A DNA stretch of 64,000 bases, from the NCBI RefSeq assembly GCF_030546755.1, contig NZ_JAUOPE010000005.1:32411-96410 (forward strand), written 5' to 3'. Origin of the DNA: Colwellia sp. 1_MG-2023. GTDB taxonomy: Bacteria > Pseudomonadota > Gammaproteobacteria > Enterobacterales > Alteromonadaceae. Every line of letters starts with the position of its first letter. The first letter of the stretch is position 1. The notes beneath the pieces were generated by a model. That model had not been told where the DNA came from. It did not search any database and saw only the letters and a program-made list of their open reading frames with translations. Below, one piece after another: positions 9,038 to 18,563 of this stretch. A program made the translations under genes and the position numbers.

Positions 9038-10363
9038 TTATTTAGGTGCTGAAAGCCCTTTATTAATCGCAATAATATCTTGTTCTGAAATAGTACCGCC
9101 AGCACGTTTTAAAGCCAATATTGACTGAATATAACTATAACGTGTTGACGATAAATTACGCTTTGCGTTATACAAATTACGTGTACTATCTAATACATCA
9201 ACAATGGTACGCGTACCTACTTCAAAACCTGCTTCCGTTGCTTTTAACGCACTTTCTGCCGAAATAACCGATTGTTGCAACGCTTTTATGCCTGAAACCG
9301 CCGCTATTACTGTGTTATATGAGTTTCGAGCATTACGAACTGCATTTCGATGCGTTTGGGCTAAATCTTGACTGGCAGCAACATAATTACTTTGAGCTTG
9401 ACGGACCGCACTCGTTGTTGCACCACCTGAATAAAGCGGTACTGTTAACGTCACGCCAAACGATTGCCCTTGAGTTTTTGTCGTAATATTATCAATAAGA
9501 TCATCGTCATCAGAACGTGAAATGCTGCCGTTAAGATCTAAGGTTGGGTAATGACCTGAACGAGCAATATTAATATTTTCTTTAGCAATATCAACAGTAA
9601 TTTTTTGCGCGATTAAATCTAAATTTTTTGCTTCTGCAGTTTGCTGCCATTCGTTTGCGCTGTCTGGCGTTGGTCGAGAGGCACTGAATAACTCTTTATT
9701 TAAGGTATTTAAATTACGTGGATAAATATTTGTGATAACACGTAATGCTTCTTCTGAGTTATAAACACTATTTTCTGCTCGAATCACTTCAGTCACCGCA
9801 TTATCATATTGTGCTTGCGCTTCATGAACTGCCGTTACCGCAGTTAAACCAACTGAGTAGCGTTGTTTTGTTTGCTCGAGTTGACGTTCTATCGCCGCTT
9901 TTTCTGCTTCTGCAAACTCTAAATCATCTTTAGCACTTAACACATTAAAATACGCTTGCGTCACCCGCACGATTAAATCTTGTTTGGCTGCTTGATAGCT
10001 AATATCGCTGCGATGAGCTGATTTTTTCGCGCTATCTAAACGTAACCAAGTATCGTGGTGATACAATTGCATATTTAAACTAGCGGTTAGTGTTGTGCCT
10101 TCATAGTCAGTGATTTGACCGCCATTTCTAAATTCAGTTTCGCCATTATCGTATTTAGCCGTTGCTTTTAAATGAGGAAGCAACACGGATCTTGCTTGTA
10201 CTATGCCTTCTTGCGCGGATTTAAATTGTGCCTGTGCTTTTAACACAACGGGATCATTTGCTTTTGCTTGCTCATATACTGACAATAAATCTTCAGCAAA
10301 AGTCATTGAACTAGAGGCTGCACAAGCTATACCTATAATAAGCGAGGTAATATTTTTTTTCAT
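9038..10363 (-). CDS. tolC: outer membrane efflux channel TolC
   Basis: A 441-residue protein with an N-terminal signal peptide ending near TFAEDL, followed by two related halves of long amphipathic helices and short strands as in TolC-family channels (outer membrane efflux protein repeats). TolC forms the trimeric exit duct for RND and ABC efflux pumps and type I secretion. It is divergent from nudF as in Enterobacteria, which supports TolC itself rather than a pump-specific paralogue. Confidence 0.93.
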   Translation of the reverse strand: MKKNITSLIIGIACAASSSMTFAEDLLSVYEQAKANDPVVLKAQAQFKSAQEGIVQARSVLLPHLKATAKYDNGETEFRNGGQITDYEGTTLTASLNMQLYHHDTWLRLDSAKKSAHRSDISYQAAKQDLIVRVTQAYFNVLSAKDDLEFAEAEKAAIERQLEQTKQRYSVGLTAVTAVHEAQAQYDNAVTEVIRAENSVYNSEEALRVITNIYPRNLNTLNKELFSASRPTPDSANEWQQTAEAKNLDLIAQKITVDIAKENINIARSGHYPTLDLNGSISRSDDDDLIDNITTKTQGQSFGVTLTVPLYSGGATTSAVRQAQSNYVAASQDLAQTHRNAVRNARNSYNTVIAAVSGIKALQQSVISAESALKATEAGFEVGTRTIVDVLDSTRNLYNAKRNLSSTRYSYIQSILALKRAGGTISEQDIIAINKGLSAPK

Positions 10364-10735
10364 GTGGGAGCAATTCCTTTCATCATTTTCTAAACTTGTT
10401 ATTATGTTTGGGCATTATTTTTAGCATGCTAATTATTCATACTATTTTGTAGCAAAAAGCAATTACCCTGCCAAATTTTATTATTTGGACTTAATGATAA
10501 ATATTAACCGTTAATTGATATCCAACCTATTTTGCCAATGCCATTGAGCTTAGGTGACTAAATATTTGGGATCTAGCTAATAATTTTTATTGTTAATTGA
10601 TGGTGTATTCTACTTGTTTTAGTGTTTAAGCTAAATAGTATCGTTAGTTGCTGAACCATTCTAGTGTAACAAAATATTTAATGCTAATGGTTTGTCGTAG
10701 TGAATTTCCCTTTTTTCTATCAAATTTGACTAAAA
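10364..10735. other. tolC-nudF divergent intergenic region
   Basis: About 370 AT-rich bases with no convincing ORF. It must hold the tolC and nudF promoters. Two copies of GTTAATTGAT (near 10511 and 10593) are visible, but no regulator site can be named. Confidence 0.5.
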
Positions 10736-11383
10736 ATGAACGAAAATATAAATAAAACGACTTTTTTACGATTCAGTCATCAGGATGTTGAATTAAAAGA
10801 AAGAGTTAGAAAGTATGCTGGCTTTTTTAATCTCGACCAATATGTTATCCAACATAAGTTGTTTTCGGGAAGAACGAGTGATGTTATCCAGCGAGAAATC
10901 TTTGAACGTGGTGATGCTGTTGTACTTATTCCTTATGATCCTGTGTTGGATCAAGTTGTGCTAATTGAGCAATTTCGTCCAGGGGCGCTTCGAGCTGGTG
11001 ATACACCTTGGATGCTAGAGTTTATCGCAGGCATGTTTGAAGAAGGTGAACAACCTGTTGATGTTGCGATAAGAGAAGCCAAAGAAGAAGCGAATCTTGA
11101 TGTTGAAGCAAAAAATGTTACTAAGGTAATGAAGTACCTTTCAAGCCCCGGCGGCATGAGTGAAGCCATTTATCTTTACTTAGCAACAGTTGATAGCCGT
11201 AATGTCGGCGGGGTATATGGATTGGAGGAAGAAGGAGAGGATATTTTAGTGCATGTCGTGAAAAGAACGCAGGCTTTGGAGTTGTTATCACAAGGAAAAA
11301 TAGCTAATGCTGCGACAGTTATTGGGTTACAATGGTTAGCGTTGAATCATAAAAGTATTCAAGAGAAAATAGCGGCTCAATAG
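10736..11383 (+). CDS. nudF: ADP-ribose pyrophosphatase (Nudix)
   Basis: A 215-residue Nudix hydrolase expected to split ADP-ribose into AMP and ribose-5-phosphate. The Nudix box is seen as GMFEEGE..REAKEEANL near residues 100-122; the usual Gly of the EExGU end is Asn here, while the metal-binding Glu residues remain. SPGGMSEAIYLYLA after the box is typical of the NudF group. It heads the conserved nudF-yqiB-cpdA-yqiA-parE run. Confidence 0.93.
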   Translation: MNENINKTTFLRFSHQDVELKERVRKYAGFFNLDQYVIQHKLFSGRTSDVIQREIFERGDAVVLIPYDPVLDQVVLIEQFRPGALRAGDTPWMLEFIAGMFEEGEQPVDVAIREAKEEANLDVEAKNVTKVMKYLSSPGGMSEAIYLYLATVDSRNVGGVYGLEEEGEDILVHVVKRTQALELLSQGKIANAATVIGLQWLALNHKSIQEKIAAQ

Positions 11384-11452
11384 TCATTTACCTATATTTT
11401 CTGAGTTATTATTTTTTGTTTGTAAGTAAATATATTTTCGAGTGAGAGTGTT

Positions 11453-11932
11453 GTGGCAACATCGTTAAAAAAAACATCGCAATATCGACCTAACTTATCG
11501 AATTTGATGAGTCTTTGTGATGTCAATTATATGTTGTTGTTAAGGTTATTAGCGGATAAAGAAAAAGTGGGTGAAAAACGAAGCTTTTTTATTTCTGATT
11601 TCTTAACTTATTCACTTGAAGTAAATGAAGTTACTCGCTACACATCTTTAGTGACAATGACGCAAGATTCTTCCATCGATAAATTTAAATCATCGGATAA
11701 TTATCCGTTTAACGATTATTTACGGCCTAAAATGGTGATCCGGCTATATCATGACGCTCGGATGGCTGAAGTCATTAGTAATCAAGATATTAAACAGGTG
11801 AAACCACGTTACGATTACCCTAATCATGCTATGCATCTTCCTGATGAAAAACAGCAGATTAATTTATTTCTTAAAGAATGGTTACAGCTTAGTTTACAGC
11901 TGGGTCAGAGTCGGTTAATCACGATCGAATAA
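11453..11932 (+). CDS. yqiB: DUF1249 protein YqiB
   Basis: A 159-residue cytoplasmic protein with YRPNLSNLMSLCDVNYMLL at the N-terminus and LRPKMVIRLYHDARMAEV in the middle, both typical of YqiB (DUF1249). The start is GTG with a purine-rich GAGTGAGAG upstream. Function unknown; position between nudF and cpdA matches other gammaproteobacteria. Confidence 0.9.
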   Translation: MATSLKKTSQYRPNLSNLMSLCDVNYMLLLRLLADKEKVGEKRSFFISDFLTYSLEVNEVTRYTSLVTMTQDSSIDKFKSSDNYPFNDYLRPKMVIRLYHDARMAEVISNQDIKQVKPRYDYPNHAMHLPDEKQQINLFLKEWLQLSLQLGQSRLITIE

Positions 11933-11957
11933 CGACAATATTTATCTGGAGGTTAAT

Positions 11958-12707
11958 ATTTTACGTTTTGCTCAAATAAGCGATTGCCATTTATATCGTG
12001 ATAAAACAGCACTTCATTATGGTGTAAATGTTTATCAGAATCTTTGTTGTGTGCTTGAGCGAATAAAAAACTTAGCTAGCCTTGAGTTTATTGTTTTTAC
12101 TGGTGATTTAACGCAAGATCACAGCAATGCTTCTTATCAAAACTTTACTGATGCGATTATAGCAACGAACTTTACTCTGCCTGTTTATTATTTAGCCGGT
12201 AATCATGATGAGCCAATACTATTAAGTGAGTATTTGTCTGGATCGCCATTTAAAAGCGCGAAGATCGTGAATAAAAAACATTGGCAAATTCAATTAGTCG
12301 CCAGTAAAAGTGCAACTCCTTCAGGAGAAGTTTCAGAAGAAGAGGTTGACAGACTGTTAGCTTGTGTGGATTCCAAAAAACATCAATTTATATTTATGCA
12401 TCATCATCCAGTAGATGTTGGTTATTTTATTGATAAACATGGCTTAACCAATAAAAATCAATTTTATCAGGCGCTTAATAAAATAGAGTCAGTAAAGGCG
12501 GTTGCTTGTGGTCATGTTCATAATGCTTTAGCCTTGAATATTGATACCAATGAAAAAATTATTCCTTTATTCACTTGTCCTGCGACGTCTATTCAATTTG
12601 ACCAAATGGCATCAACCGTTGAAAACTCAGGAAAACCAGCCGGTTTTCGACTTTTTAGTTTAGCTAATGACGGACAAGTTACGAGCCAAGTGGTTTTTAT
12701 CGATTAA
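11958..12707 (+). CDS. cpdA: 3',5'-cyclic-AMP phosphodiesterase CpdA, apparent ATT start
   Basis: A class III cyclic nucleotide phosphodiesterase (metallophosphatase fold) hydrolysing cAMP. Visible metal-binding motifs in order: ISDCHLYRD, FTGDLTQD, LAGNHDE, MHHHP and CGHVHN. The first motif lies upstream of the first ordinary start (GTG at 12051), so a 218-residue reading would lack essential ligands. The frame extends to an ATT at 11958-11960, five bases after GGAGG (11948-11952); no ATG, GTG or TTG occurs in this frame between the yqiB stop and 12051 (a CTG at 11946 overlaps the Shine-Dalgarno). Length with ATT is 249 residues, near the family norm. It sits 25 bases after yqiB. Confidence 0.9.
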   Translation: MLRFAQISDCHLYRDKTALHYGVNVYQNLCCVLERIKNLASLEFIVFTGDLTQDHSNASYQNFTDAIIATNFTLPVYYLAGNHDEPILLSEYLSGSPFKSAKIVNKKHWQIQLVASKSATPSGEVSEEEVDRLLACVDSKKHQFIFMHHHPVDVGYFIDKHGLTNKNQFYQALNKIESVKAVACGHVHNALALNIDTNEKIIPLFTCPATSIQFDQMASTVENSGKPAGFRLFSLANDGQVTSQVVFID

Positions 12708-12722
12708 GGTTTTATCATTAAA

Positions 12723-13301
12723 ATGATCAAAAAAAGTATGCTCTACATTCATGGTTTTAATTCTTCGCCACTTTCTACTAAAGCTCAATTAACTAAACAG
12801 TATTTGCAAGATCAGCAAATAGCGATTGATTTTCATTGTCCGCAACTGCGTAATAATCCTAAACAGGCGATTGAGCAATTAGAGCAAATTTTACAGTCAA
12901 AACCTGATCACCAATGGTGTTTAATGGGCTCTTCTTTAGGCGGATATTTTTCCACATATTTAGCTGAAAAATATCAATTAAAAGCCGTGTTGATTAATCC
13001 TGCGGTAAGGCCTTTTGAATTGTTAGTCGATTATTTAGGTGAACAGGAAAACCCTTATACTCATGAAGTTTATCAGGTAACTGAGCAACATATGATTGAC
13101 TTAAAAATGCAATCACAAGAAAAAATTTCTAAAAAACACTACATGGTGATGGTACAAACAGGCGATGAAGTGTTAGATTATCAGCAAGCAGTAGAAAAAT
13201 ATCAACATTGCCAGTTAATTGTGCAAGCGGGCGGCGATCATAGCTTTATAAATTATCACCGTATGTTGCCAGCAATCATGACATTTTTAGAACTGCACTA
13301 A
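12723..13301 (+). CDS. yqiA: esterase YqiA
   Basis: A 192-residue alpha/beta-hydrolase of the YqiA family. LYIHGFNSSPLSTKA near the N-terminus forms the oxyanion region, GSSLGGYF holds the nucleophile Ser, and GGDHSF near the C-terminus supplies the catalytic His. The natural substrate is unknown; the E. coli protein is an esterase on short acyl substrates. Located between cpdA and parE in the conserved operon. Confidence 0.92.
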   Translation: MIKKSMLYIHGFNSSPLSTKAQLTKQYLQDQQIAIDFHCPQLRNNPKQAIEQLEQILQSKPDHQWCLMGSSLGGYFSTYLAEKYQLKAVLINPAVRPFELLVDYLGEQENPYTHEVYQVTEQHMIDLKMQSQEKISKKHYMVMVQTGDEVLDYQQAVEKYQHCQLIVQAGGDHSFINYHRMLPAIMTFLELH

Positions 13302-13339
13302 AATCCACTCAACTTTATAATAATTATCAGAAAAGCATT

Positions 13340-15229
13340 ATGAGCGAACAATATAATTCAGAATCCATTGAAGTGCTTAGCGGTTTGGATCCCGTACGTC
13401 ATCGTCCCGGTATGTATACCGATACTGCTCGTCCTAATCATCTTGGTCAAGAAGTTATCGATAACTCTGTTGATGAAGCTTTGGCCGGTCATGCGCAAAA
13501 TATCACGGTTGTTTTAGATAAAGATCAATCGCTAGAAGTGATAGATGATGGTCGCGGTATGCCGATTGATATTCATAAAGAAGAAGGGGTTTCTGGCGTA
13601 GAACTCATTTTTTGTAAATTGCACGCCGGTGGTAAATTTTCCAACAAAAACTATCAATTCTCAGGTGGTTTACACGGGGTTGGTATCTCAGTAGTTAATG
13701 CCTTATCAAAACGGGTGGATGTGGCTGTTCGTCGTGACGGAAAAATGTATGAAATGGCATTTGAAAATGGCGAAAAAGTTGAAGAACTAAGAGAAACAGG
13801 CACAGTAGGGCGCAGAAATACCGGATCACGTGTTAAGTTTTGGCCAGATGAAAGCTATTTTGATTCGGCAAAGTTTTCAGCTCGCAGATTAGTACATTTA
13901 TTAAAAGCTAAAGCGGTTTTATGTCCAGGTTTGACCATAAAGTTTCATGACAAAAATGAAGATAAAAAATATCAGTGGTGTTATGAAGATGGGCTTTGTG
14001 ATTATCTGAAAGAATCAGTTAAAAACTATGTCAGTATGCCTGAAGAACCGTTTGTTGGTGATTTTTCTTCACAAAATGAAGCGGTTGATTGGGCGGTAAC
14101 ATGGTTGCCTGAAGGAGGCGAATCAGTTGGTGAAAGTTATGTTAACTTGATCCCAACGATTCAAGGCGGAACACACGTAAATGGTATGCGCCAAGGTTTG
14201 CTTGAATCAATGCGTGAGTTTTGTGAATTTCGAAACTTGATCCCACGTGGAGTTAAATTAACTCCTGATGATATTTGGGATAAGTGTGCTTATATTTTAT
14301 CGGTAAAAATGGAAGATCCTCAGTTTGCCGGTCAAACGAAAGAGCGCTTGTCTTCTCGCCAATGTGCGGCATTTGTTACTGGTGTCGTAAAAGATGCCTT
14401 TAGTTTATGGCTCAATGAGCACACTGAAATCGCGGAAGCGTTAGCTGAGTTTTGTATTTCTAATGCTCAACGTCGTTTACGAGCCAGTAAAAAAATAGTA
14501 CGTAAAAAAATCACGCAAGGGCCAGCATTACCAGGGAAATTAACCGATTGTGGTAGCCAAGATATCACTCGAACTGAATTGTTTTTAGTGGAAGGTGATT
14601 CCGCTGGCGGTAGTGCCAAACAAGCGAGAGATCGTGAAAATCAGGCGATCATGCCGCTAAGAGGGAAAATATTAAATACGTGGGAAGTAGAATCTGGCCA
14701 AATTTTGGCCTCGCAAGAAGTGCATGATATTTCTGTCGCGTTAGGGATAGACCCTGATACTGAAGACTTATCAGAACTTAGATATGGCAAGGTATGTATT
14801 TTAGCCGATGCTGATTCTGATGGTTTACATATCGCTACGTTATTATGTGCTTTATTTACTCAGCATTTTTTACCGTTAGTTCAAGCAGGGCATGTTTACG
14901 TTGCGATGCCGCCTCTTTATCGTATAGATGTAGGCAAAGAAGTTTTTTATGCATTAGATGAAGATGAAAAAGATGGCATCTTAGACCGAATAGAAGCCGA
15001 GAAAAAACGTGGCAAAGTGAATGTTCAGCGTTTCAAAGGCTTGGGTGAAATGAACCCATTACAACTTCGTGAAACTACTATGGATCCTAATACTCGTCGA
15101 TTAGTACAGTTAACGGTTGATGAACATTCAGAAACGATGGAAATGATGGACATGTTATTGTCGAAAAAGCGTAGTGGCGATCGGAAAGAATGGCTACAAA
15201 GTAAAGGAGATATGGTGGAAGTGATTTAA
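13340..15229 (+). CDS. parE: DNA topoisomerase IV subunit B
   Basis: A 629-residue type IIA topoisomerase ATPase subunit, partner of ParC for decatenating sister chromosomes. The GHKL ATPase part shows EVIDNSVDEALAG near residue 35 and the GGLHGVG lid motif; the TOPRIM part shows LVEGDSAGGSAKQARDR near residue 416 and DADSDG. Length is normal for ParE. It ends the nudF operon; an IS remnant starts about 90 bases after it. parC lies 15.5 kb downstream on the same strand. Confidence 0.97.
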   Translation: MSEQYNSESIEVLSGLDPVRHRPGMYTDTARPNHLGQEVIDNSVDEALAGHAQNITVVLDKDQSLEVIDDGRGMPIDIHKEEGVSGVELIFCKLHAGGKFSNKNYQFSGGLHGVGISVVNALSKRVDVAVRRDGKMYEMAFENGEKVEELRETGTVGRRNTGSRVKFWPDESYFDSAKFSARRLVHLLKAKAVLCPGLTIKFHDKNEDKKYQWCYEDGLCDYLKESVKNYVSMPEEPFVGDFSSQNEAVDWAVTWLPEGGESVGESYVNLIPTIQGGTHVNGMRQGLLESMREFCEFRNLIPRGVKLTPDDIWDKCAYILSVKMEDPQFAGQTKERLSSRQCAAFVTGVVKDAFSLWLNEHTEIAEALAEFCISNAQRRLRASKKIVRKKITQGPALPGKLTDCGSQDITRTELFLVEGDSAGGSAKQARDRENQAIMPLRGKILNTWEVESGQILASQEVHDISVALGIDPDTEDLSELRYGKVCILADADSDGLHIATLLCALFTQHFLPLVQAGHVYVAMPPLYRIDVGKEVFYALDEDEKDGILDRIEAEKKRGKVNVQRFKGLGEMNPLQLRETTMDPNTRRLVQLTVDEHSETMEMMDMLLSKKRSGDRKEWLQSKGDMVEVI

Positions 15230-15385
15230 TGGTTATTTCAATCTTGAGCCTGAACTATTGTTGATTGAGTAATAAATTTGTCGCTATATGGTTTACTTTG
15301 TTTTTTGAGGCGTTTAGTAATTGATCTGCTTTAATCAAATAGGACACTCTAATAATGGAATATAATTCAATTACTAAGGTGTTAA

Positions 15386-15673
15386 ATGACAAAATGAACA
15401 AATAGAAATTACACGGCGGAATTTAAACAAGAAGCCGTCGCATTAGTAACCGAATAAGGTTACTCAGTATCTAAGGCAGCAACGTCTTTAGGTATCACAG
15501 ATAAGTTGCTTTATAACTGGAAAGCTAAAATTGAAGCTGAGCAATCTTGAGCCAGTTTAAATACTGGTGAAGGAGCTGAGCTGTTAAGGCTACGTAAGGA
15601 AAATAAAGAGCTAAGGCTGGAAAAAGTAATGTTTATAAAAGCCAGCGCCCTCCTGCTAAAGGAAACTAGTTAA
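15386..15673 (+). pseudogene. IS3-family transposase OrfA, three in-frame stop codons
   Basis: The frame reads like an IS3-family helix-turn-helix OrfA: NYTAEFKQEAVALVTE, then GYSVSKAATSLGITDKLLYNW and a leucine-zipper-like ELLRLRKENKELRLEK. Three in-frame stops (TGA after three codons, then TAA and TGA) sit where Arg, Gln and Gly codons differing by one base would be expected, so it has decayed by point mutation. Confidence 0.85.
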
Positions 15674-15690
15674 CGTTTAAATCGATTAGG

Positions 15691-16187
15691 TTGCTATCTT
15701 CGGTGTTTCCCGTAGTTAAGCTCTGTAAAGTGATGAAAGTAAGCAGCAGTGTTTATTACGCTTGGCTCAAACGGCCAACGAAAATTATCACAGCGGATCA
15801 GCTGAATTTATACCGACAAGCAAAGCATTTCTTTGAGAGAAGCAGAAATAGCTTGGGCTATCGGGAGTTTAGAAAGATATTACGCAGAGAGGGCTTTATC
15901 GTCAGTGATTATGGCGTTCAAAAGTTAATGGCAACACTTGGCTTAGTGGTTACTCAACGAATGGCATACTAGGTAACAACCAAGCGAGTATGGATTACGT
16001 TGGTGCGTGTTGGGATAATGCTGTTGTAGAAAGATTCTTCGGCAGCTTAAAGCATGATTGGTTGTTAAAAGTACCACAACCGACTCGTGAACATATAAGA
16101 AATGATATAACGACATATATGCGCTATTACAACTTAGAACGACTTCATACAGCTGATGGTGATCTATCTATCGCCAGTGGAGTATGA
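15691..16187 (+). pseudogene. IS3-family transposase OrfB, core deleted and frameshifted
   Basis: The first part (to the stop near 15972) encodes the HTH_21-like start with VSSSVYYAWLKRP and NSLGYREFRKILRREGF. The second part (15990-16187) resumes in another frame with MDYVGACWDNAVVERFFGSL and RYYNLERLH, the C-terminal end of the DDE domain. Roughly 100 residues with the catalytic Asp residues are missing between them, so the product cannot be active. Confidence 0.88.
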
Positions 16188-16273
16188 ACAAAGTTCCTTA
16201 AGAAAAGAGCCCTGAATTAGTTGCGCAGAACAGGTTGAAGTGGATCGCTTATGTGTGCAAATTAACAGTGGCT

Positions 16274-18379
16274 CTATTTTAGGGAAGTTCGATATATATC
16301 TCCTTGAACAGTTCTCAAATGACTGACTACTAGGCTAGATTTAGATACATCATATTCAAAATAGCCTTGTAGTTTGTAGCGTGCAATTAAGGAAGGCTTA
16401 GATATTGAAATGTGGTGCAAATAAAACTGTCTACTTTCGTTTGTGACAAAGAAAAAACCGTCACCTCTAATTTTTGGATCAAAATAATCATATGGTATAA
16501 GGTTGTTCAGGTCTAAAGACCTAATGTTTGGCTGAGTATTTAGATTTACATTTAAAATGGAGCTTAAGCTGCTTATATATACTCTCCCCGTTGATTTTTC
16601 AACCATGTAGACATTGTTTAAATCTTCGTGATCAGTAAAAAAGTAAAGCCACCTTTTAAAAGCCACTAAATCTAATTGAACATTGCCATTAAAAAATGTG
16701 TGTGGATTTTCAGTATCTTTTGTGGACACAACGAAGTGTTCATTATTAAGCCAATTAATGTTATGGATTTGCACTTGGCTATCGAAAACTTTATAGGCCT
16801 TTAGCTCATCTATAGGCGCACTTAAATTAACTAGCTTATCAATCGGGATTTTCCAAACAGAACTCTGGTCAGCAATCAGTAAATATTTATCGTTTGGAGA
16901 AACTTGCAAGTTAGTGAATACTTTTTTCTGTTGAATGTTAAGTACGTTGGTAGCCTCACCATTAGACAAATCACCCAAGTAAATTTGATTTTTACCAGAA
17001 CGATTAGAGACAAAAAAATAATACGGTTGTTGATGAAATAATGCAGGAATCGTGTCGTATACAATGGAGTTATTAAATATATTTTTCTTATTATCAAATG
17101 TTAATAAATTCTCTAGCGCAAAGTTGACTTGCCGAGTGGCAAACAATAGTTGGTCTCCTTGGTACAGAGACATATCATTAGAGAGGTAATGAGAAACATT
17201 TGCAATGATAGATTCACTATCATTTTCACGATTTGTATCAATGTGACTTCGCACAATTTGATGTGACGGCGGTGCGGTTGAAAATAAAACATGCTTTGAA
17301 TCATAATCCCAAATAGCCTCAGTCACTAGATAATCGAAAGTTTTATGGCGTGTTAGCTTTTCTCTTTTTAAATTTAACACATAAAAAGTAGTTTGATTAA
17401 GAGAGTTACTGTTCATGATCAACAACTGGCCCTTGTCAGGTGACAAATCAATATTTTTATTGCCACCAGCTTCTACTGCGGGCTGTTTAATTAATTCATG
17501 GCTTCCCTCTTGGGTGTCATATCGGTAAACCTGAAAGGAAGATTGACCTGATTTACGGGCAGTGTAATAGAAGACCTCATTTACGTCTTCTAAAACGATG
17601 TCTTGTATTTGAATTGTCTGACAACTAAAAACAGCGGTTATATTGGTTAACATTTCAAACTGTTCGAGTTTAGCCTTATAAACATTGCATTGATTGTCAT
17701 AATCAGCGGAAAAGTACACATAAATTGTATCAGACTTGTTGGTAGCGGTTATCAAGTGAGAAATTTTGTACTGACCTATTTCTATGGTTTTAATTTGATT
17801 GGTTTGTAAGTCTTTTAACCATAGTGAGCTTTCAGATTGTCCGAGTTTTTGATTTAAAAATAATATTTTGTTTTTGGAGGGAATTTCGCGGGGAGAATAC
17901 TCAACTCCCTCTTCTCTGGTTACTTCAAAGCTTGTTAAGGAACTGCTACTGATATTTTTATCTAGAAAAATATATATTACTAACAATGCCATGAATAAAC
18001 TAACAATAGATGTCTTCAGCATTGGTGACAATTGCTTTGATACTTTATTTAAAGAAGGAGAAGTTTTCTTTGGTAAACTATTAACTGGACAAATAAGTCG
18101 ATAACCTTGTTTTGATACAGTTTCAAGGTATTTAACATTTTTTGGGTCATCACCTAATACTCTTCTTAAATTAGCAATATGCTTATTAATCGTATTATCA
18201 GAAACTATTCTGCCGGACCATAAATTTTCAATTAAGTCATCTCGTGTCACGATTTGATTGGGGTTATTGATAAAATATACGAGTAACTGGAAGGTCTTAG
18301 GCTCAACAACAAGCAGGTTTTCGCCTCTATATACTTTTGAGTTAGTAACATCAATGTTAAAGTCACCAAGTTGGAACAT
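16274..18379 (-). CDS. CadC/ToxR-like membrane transcriptional regulator with beta-propeller-like periplasmic domain
   Basis: About 700 residues. The N-terminal ~100 residues form an OmpR/PhoB-type winged helix (NQIVTRDDLIENLW, TINKHIANLRRVLGD, YLETVSKQGYRL). A single membrane helix follows (SLFMALLVIYIFL, about residue 130), then a ~550-residue periplasmic part with TolB/WD40-like repeats (for example NIDLSPDKGQLLI and NDKYLLIAD). Such proteins bind DNA directly from the membrane. The start chosen is ATG at 18379; a TTG at 18391 is the alternative. The last five codons and the TAG stop lie inside the end of the neighbouring IS, so the original C-terminus may be lost. Divergent from the serine hydrolase, its likely target. 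Confidence 0.82.
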   Translation of the reverse strand: MFQLGDFNIDVTNSKVYRGENLLVVEPKTFQLLVYFINNPNQIVTRDDLIENLWSGRIVSDNTINKHIANLRRVLGDDPKNVKYLETVSKQGYRLICPVNSLPKKTSPSLNKVSKQLSPMLKTSIVSLFMALLVIYIFLDKNISSSSLTSFEVTREEGVEYSPREIPSKNKILFLNQKLGQSESSLWLKDLQTNQIKTIEIGQYKISHLITATNKSDTIYVYFSADYDNQCNVYKAKLEQFEMLTNITAVFSCQTIQIQDIVLEDVNEVFYYTARKSGQSSFQVYRYDTQEGSHELIKQPAVEAGGNKNIDLSPDKGQLLIMNSNSLNQTTFYVLNLKREKLTRHKTFDYLVTEAIWDYDSKHVLFSTAPPSHQIVRSHIDTNRENDSESIIANVSHYLSNDMSLYQGDQLLFATRQVNFALENLLTFDNKKNIFNNSIVYDTIPALFHQQPYYFFVSNRSGKNQIYLGDLSNGEATNVLNIQQKKVFTNLQVSPNDKYLLIADQSSVWKIPIDKLVNLSAPIDELKAYKVFDSQVQIHNINWLNNEHFVVSTKDTENPHTFFNGNVQLDLVAFKRWLYFFTDHEDLNNVYMVEKSTGRVYISSLSSILNVNLNTQPNIRSLDLNNLIPYDYFDPKIRGDGFFFVTNESRQFYLHHISISKPSLIARYKLQGYFEYDVSKSSLVVSHLRTVQGDIYRTSLK

Positions 18380-18472
18380 GTGGTTAAGCAAACCCTAAAT
18401 AGATCATATCGATGCTATATTGCCTTGTTTAGTATGAAGTTTGTAGTTTATTTTTTTATAATTATTATCTAA

Positions 18473-18512
18473 TTCACTCTTTTTCACCATTTATTCACCT
18501 TATTTTCATTAC
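18473..18512. promoter_or_regulatory. four phased TTCAC repeats between regulator and serine hydrolase genes
   Basis: TTCAC occurs at 18473, 18483 and 18494, and TTCAT at 18505: spacing 10, 11 and 11 bases, all on one face of the helix. Direct repeats at this spacing are what OmpR-type winged-helix proteins usually bind, so this is a candidate site for the adjacent regulator. Confidence 0.45.
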
Positions 18513-18563
18513 AGCGATTTCAAAGGTGGGTAGTCTTTATTTTGCTAAATAAAGGAGGCTTAT

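Larger units (their letters stand above)
15322..16292 (+). mobile_element. decayed IS3-family insertion sequence
   Basis: The element holds an OrfA frame with stops, an OrfB frame with its catalytic core deleted, and imperfect terminal inverted repeats: the right end (about 16266-16292) read in reverse resembles the left end near 15322-15350, sharing GA-CT and AATAG-CACT blocks. Size is about 970 bases against roughly 1.2-1.3 kb for an intact copy. Exact ends and a target duplication could not be fixed by eye. It is not able to move by itself. Its right end forms the 3' end of the neighbouring regulator gene. Confidence 0.75.
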
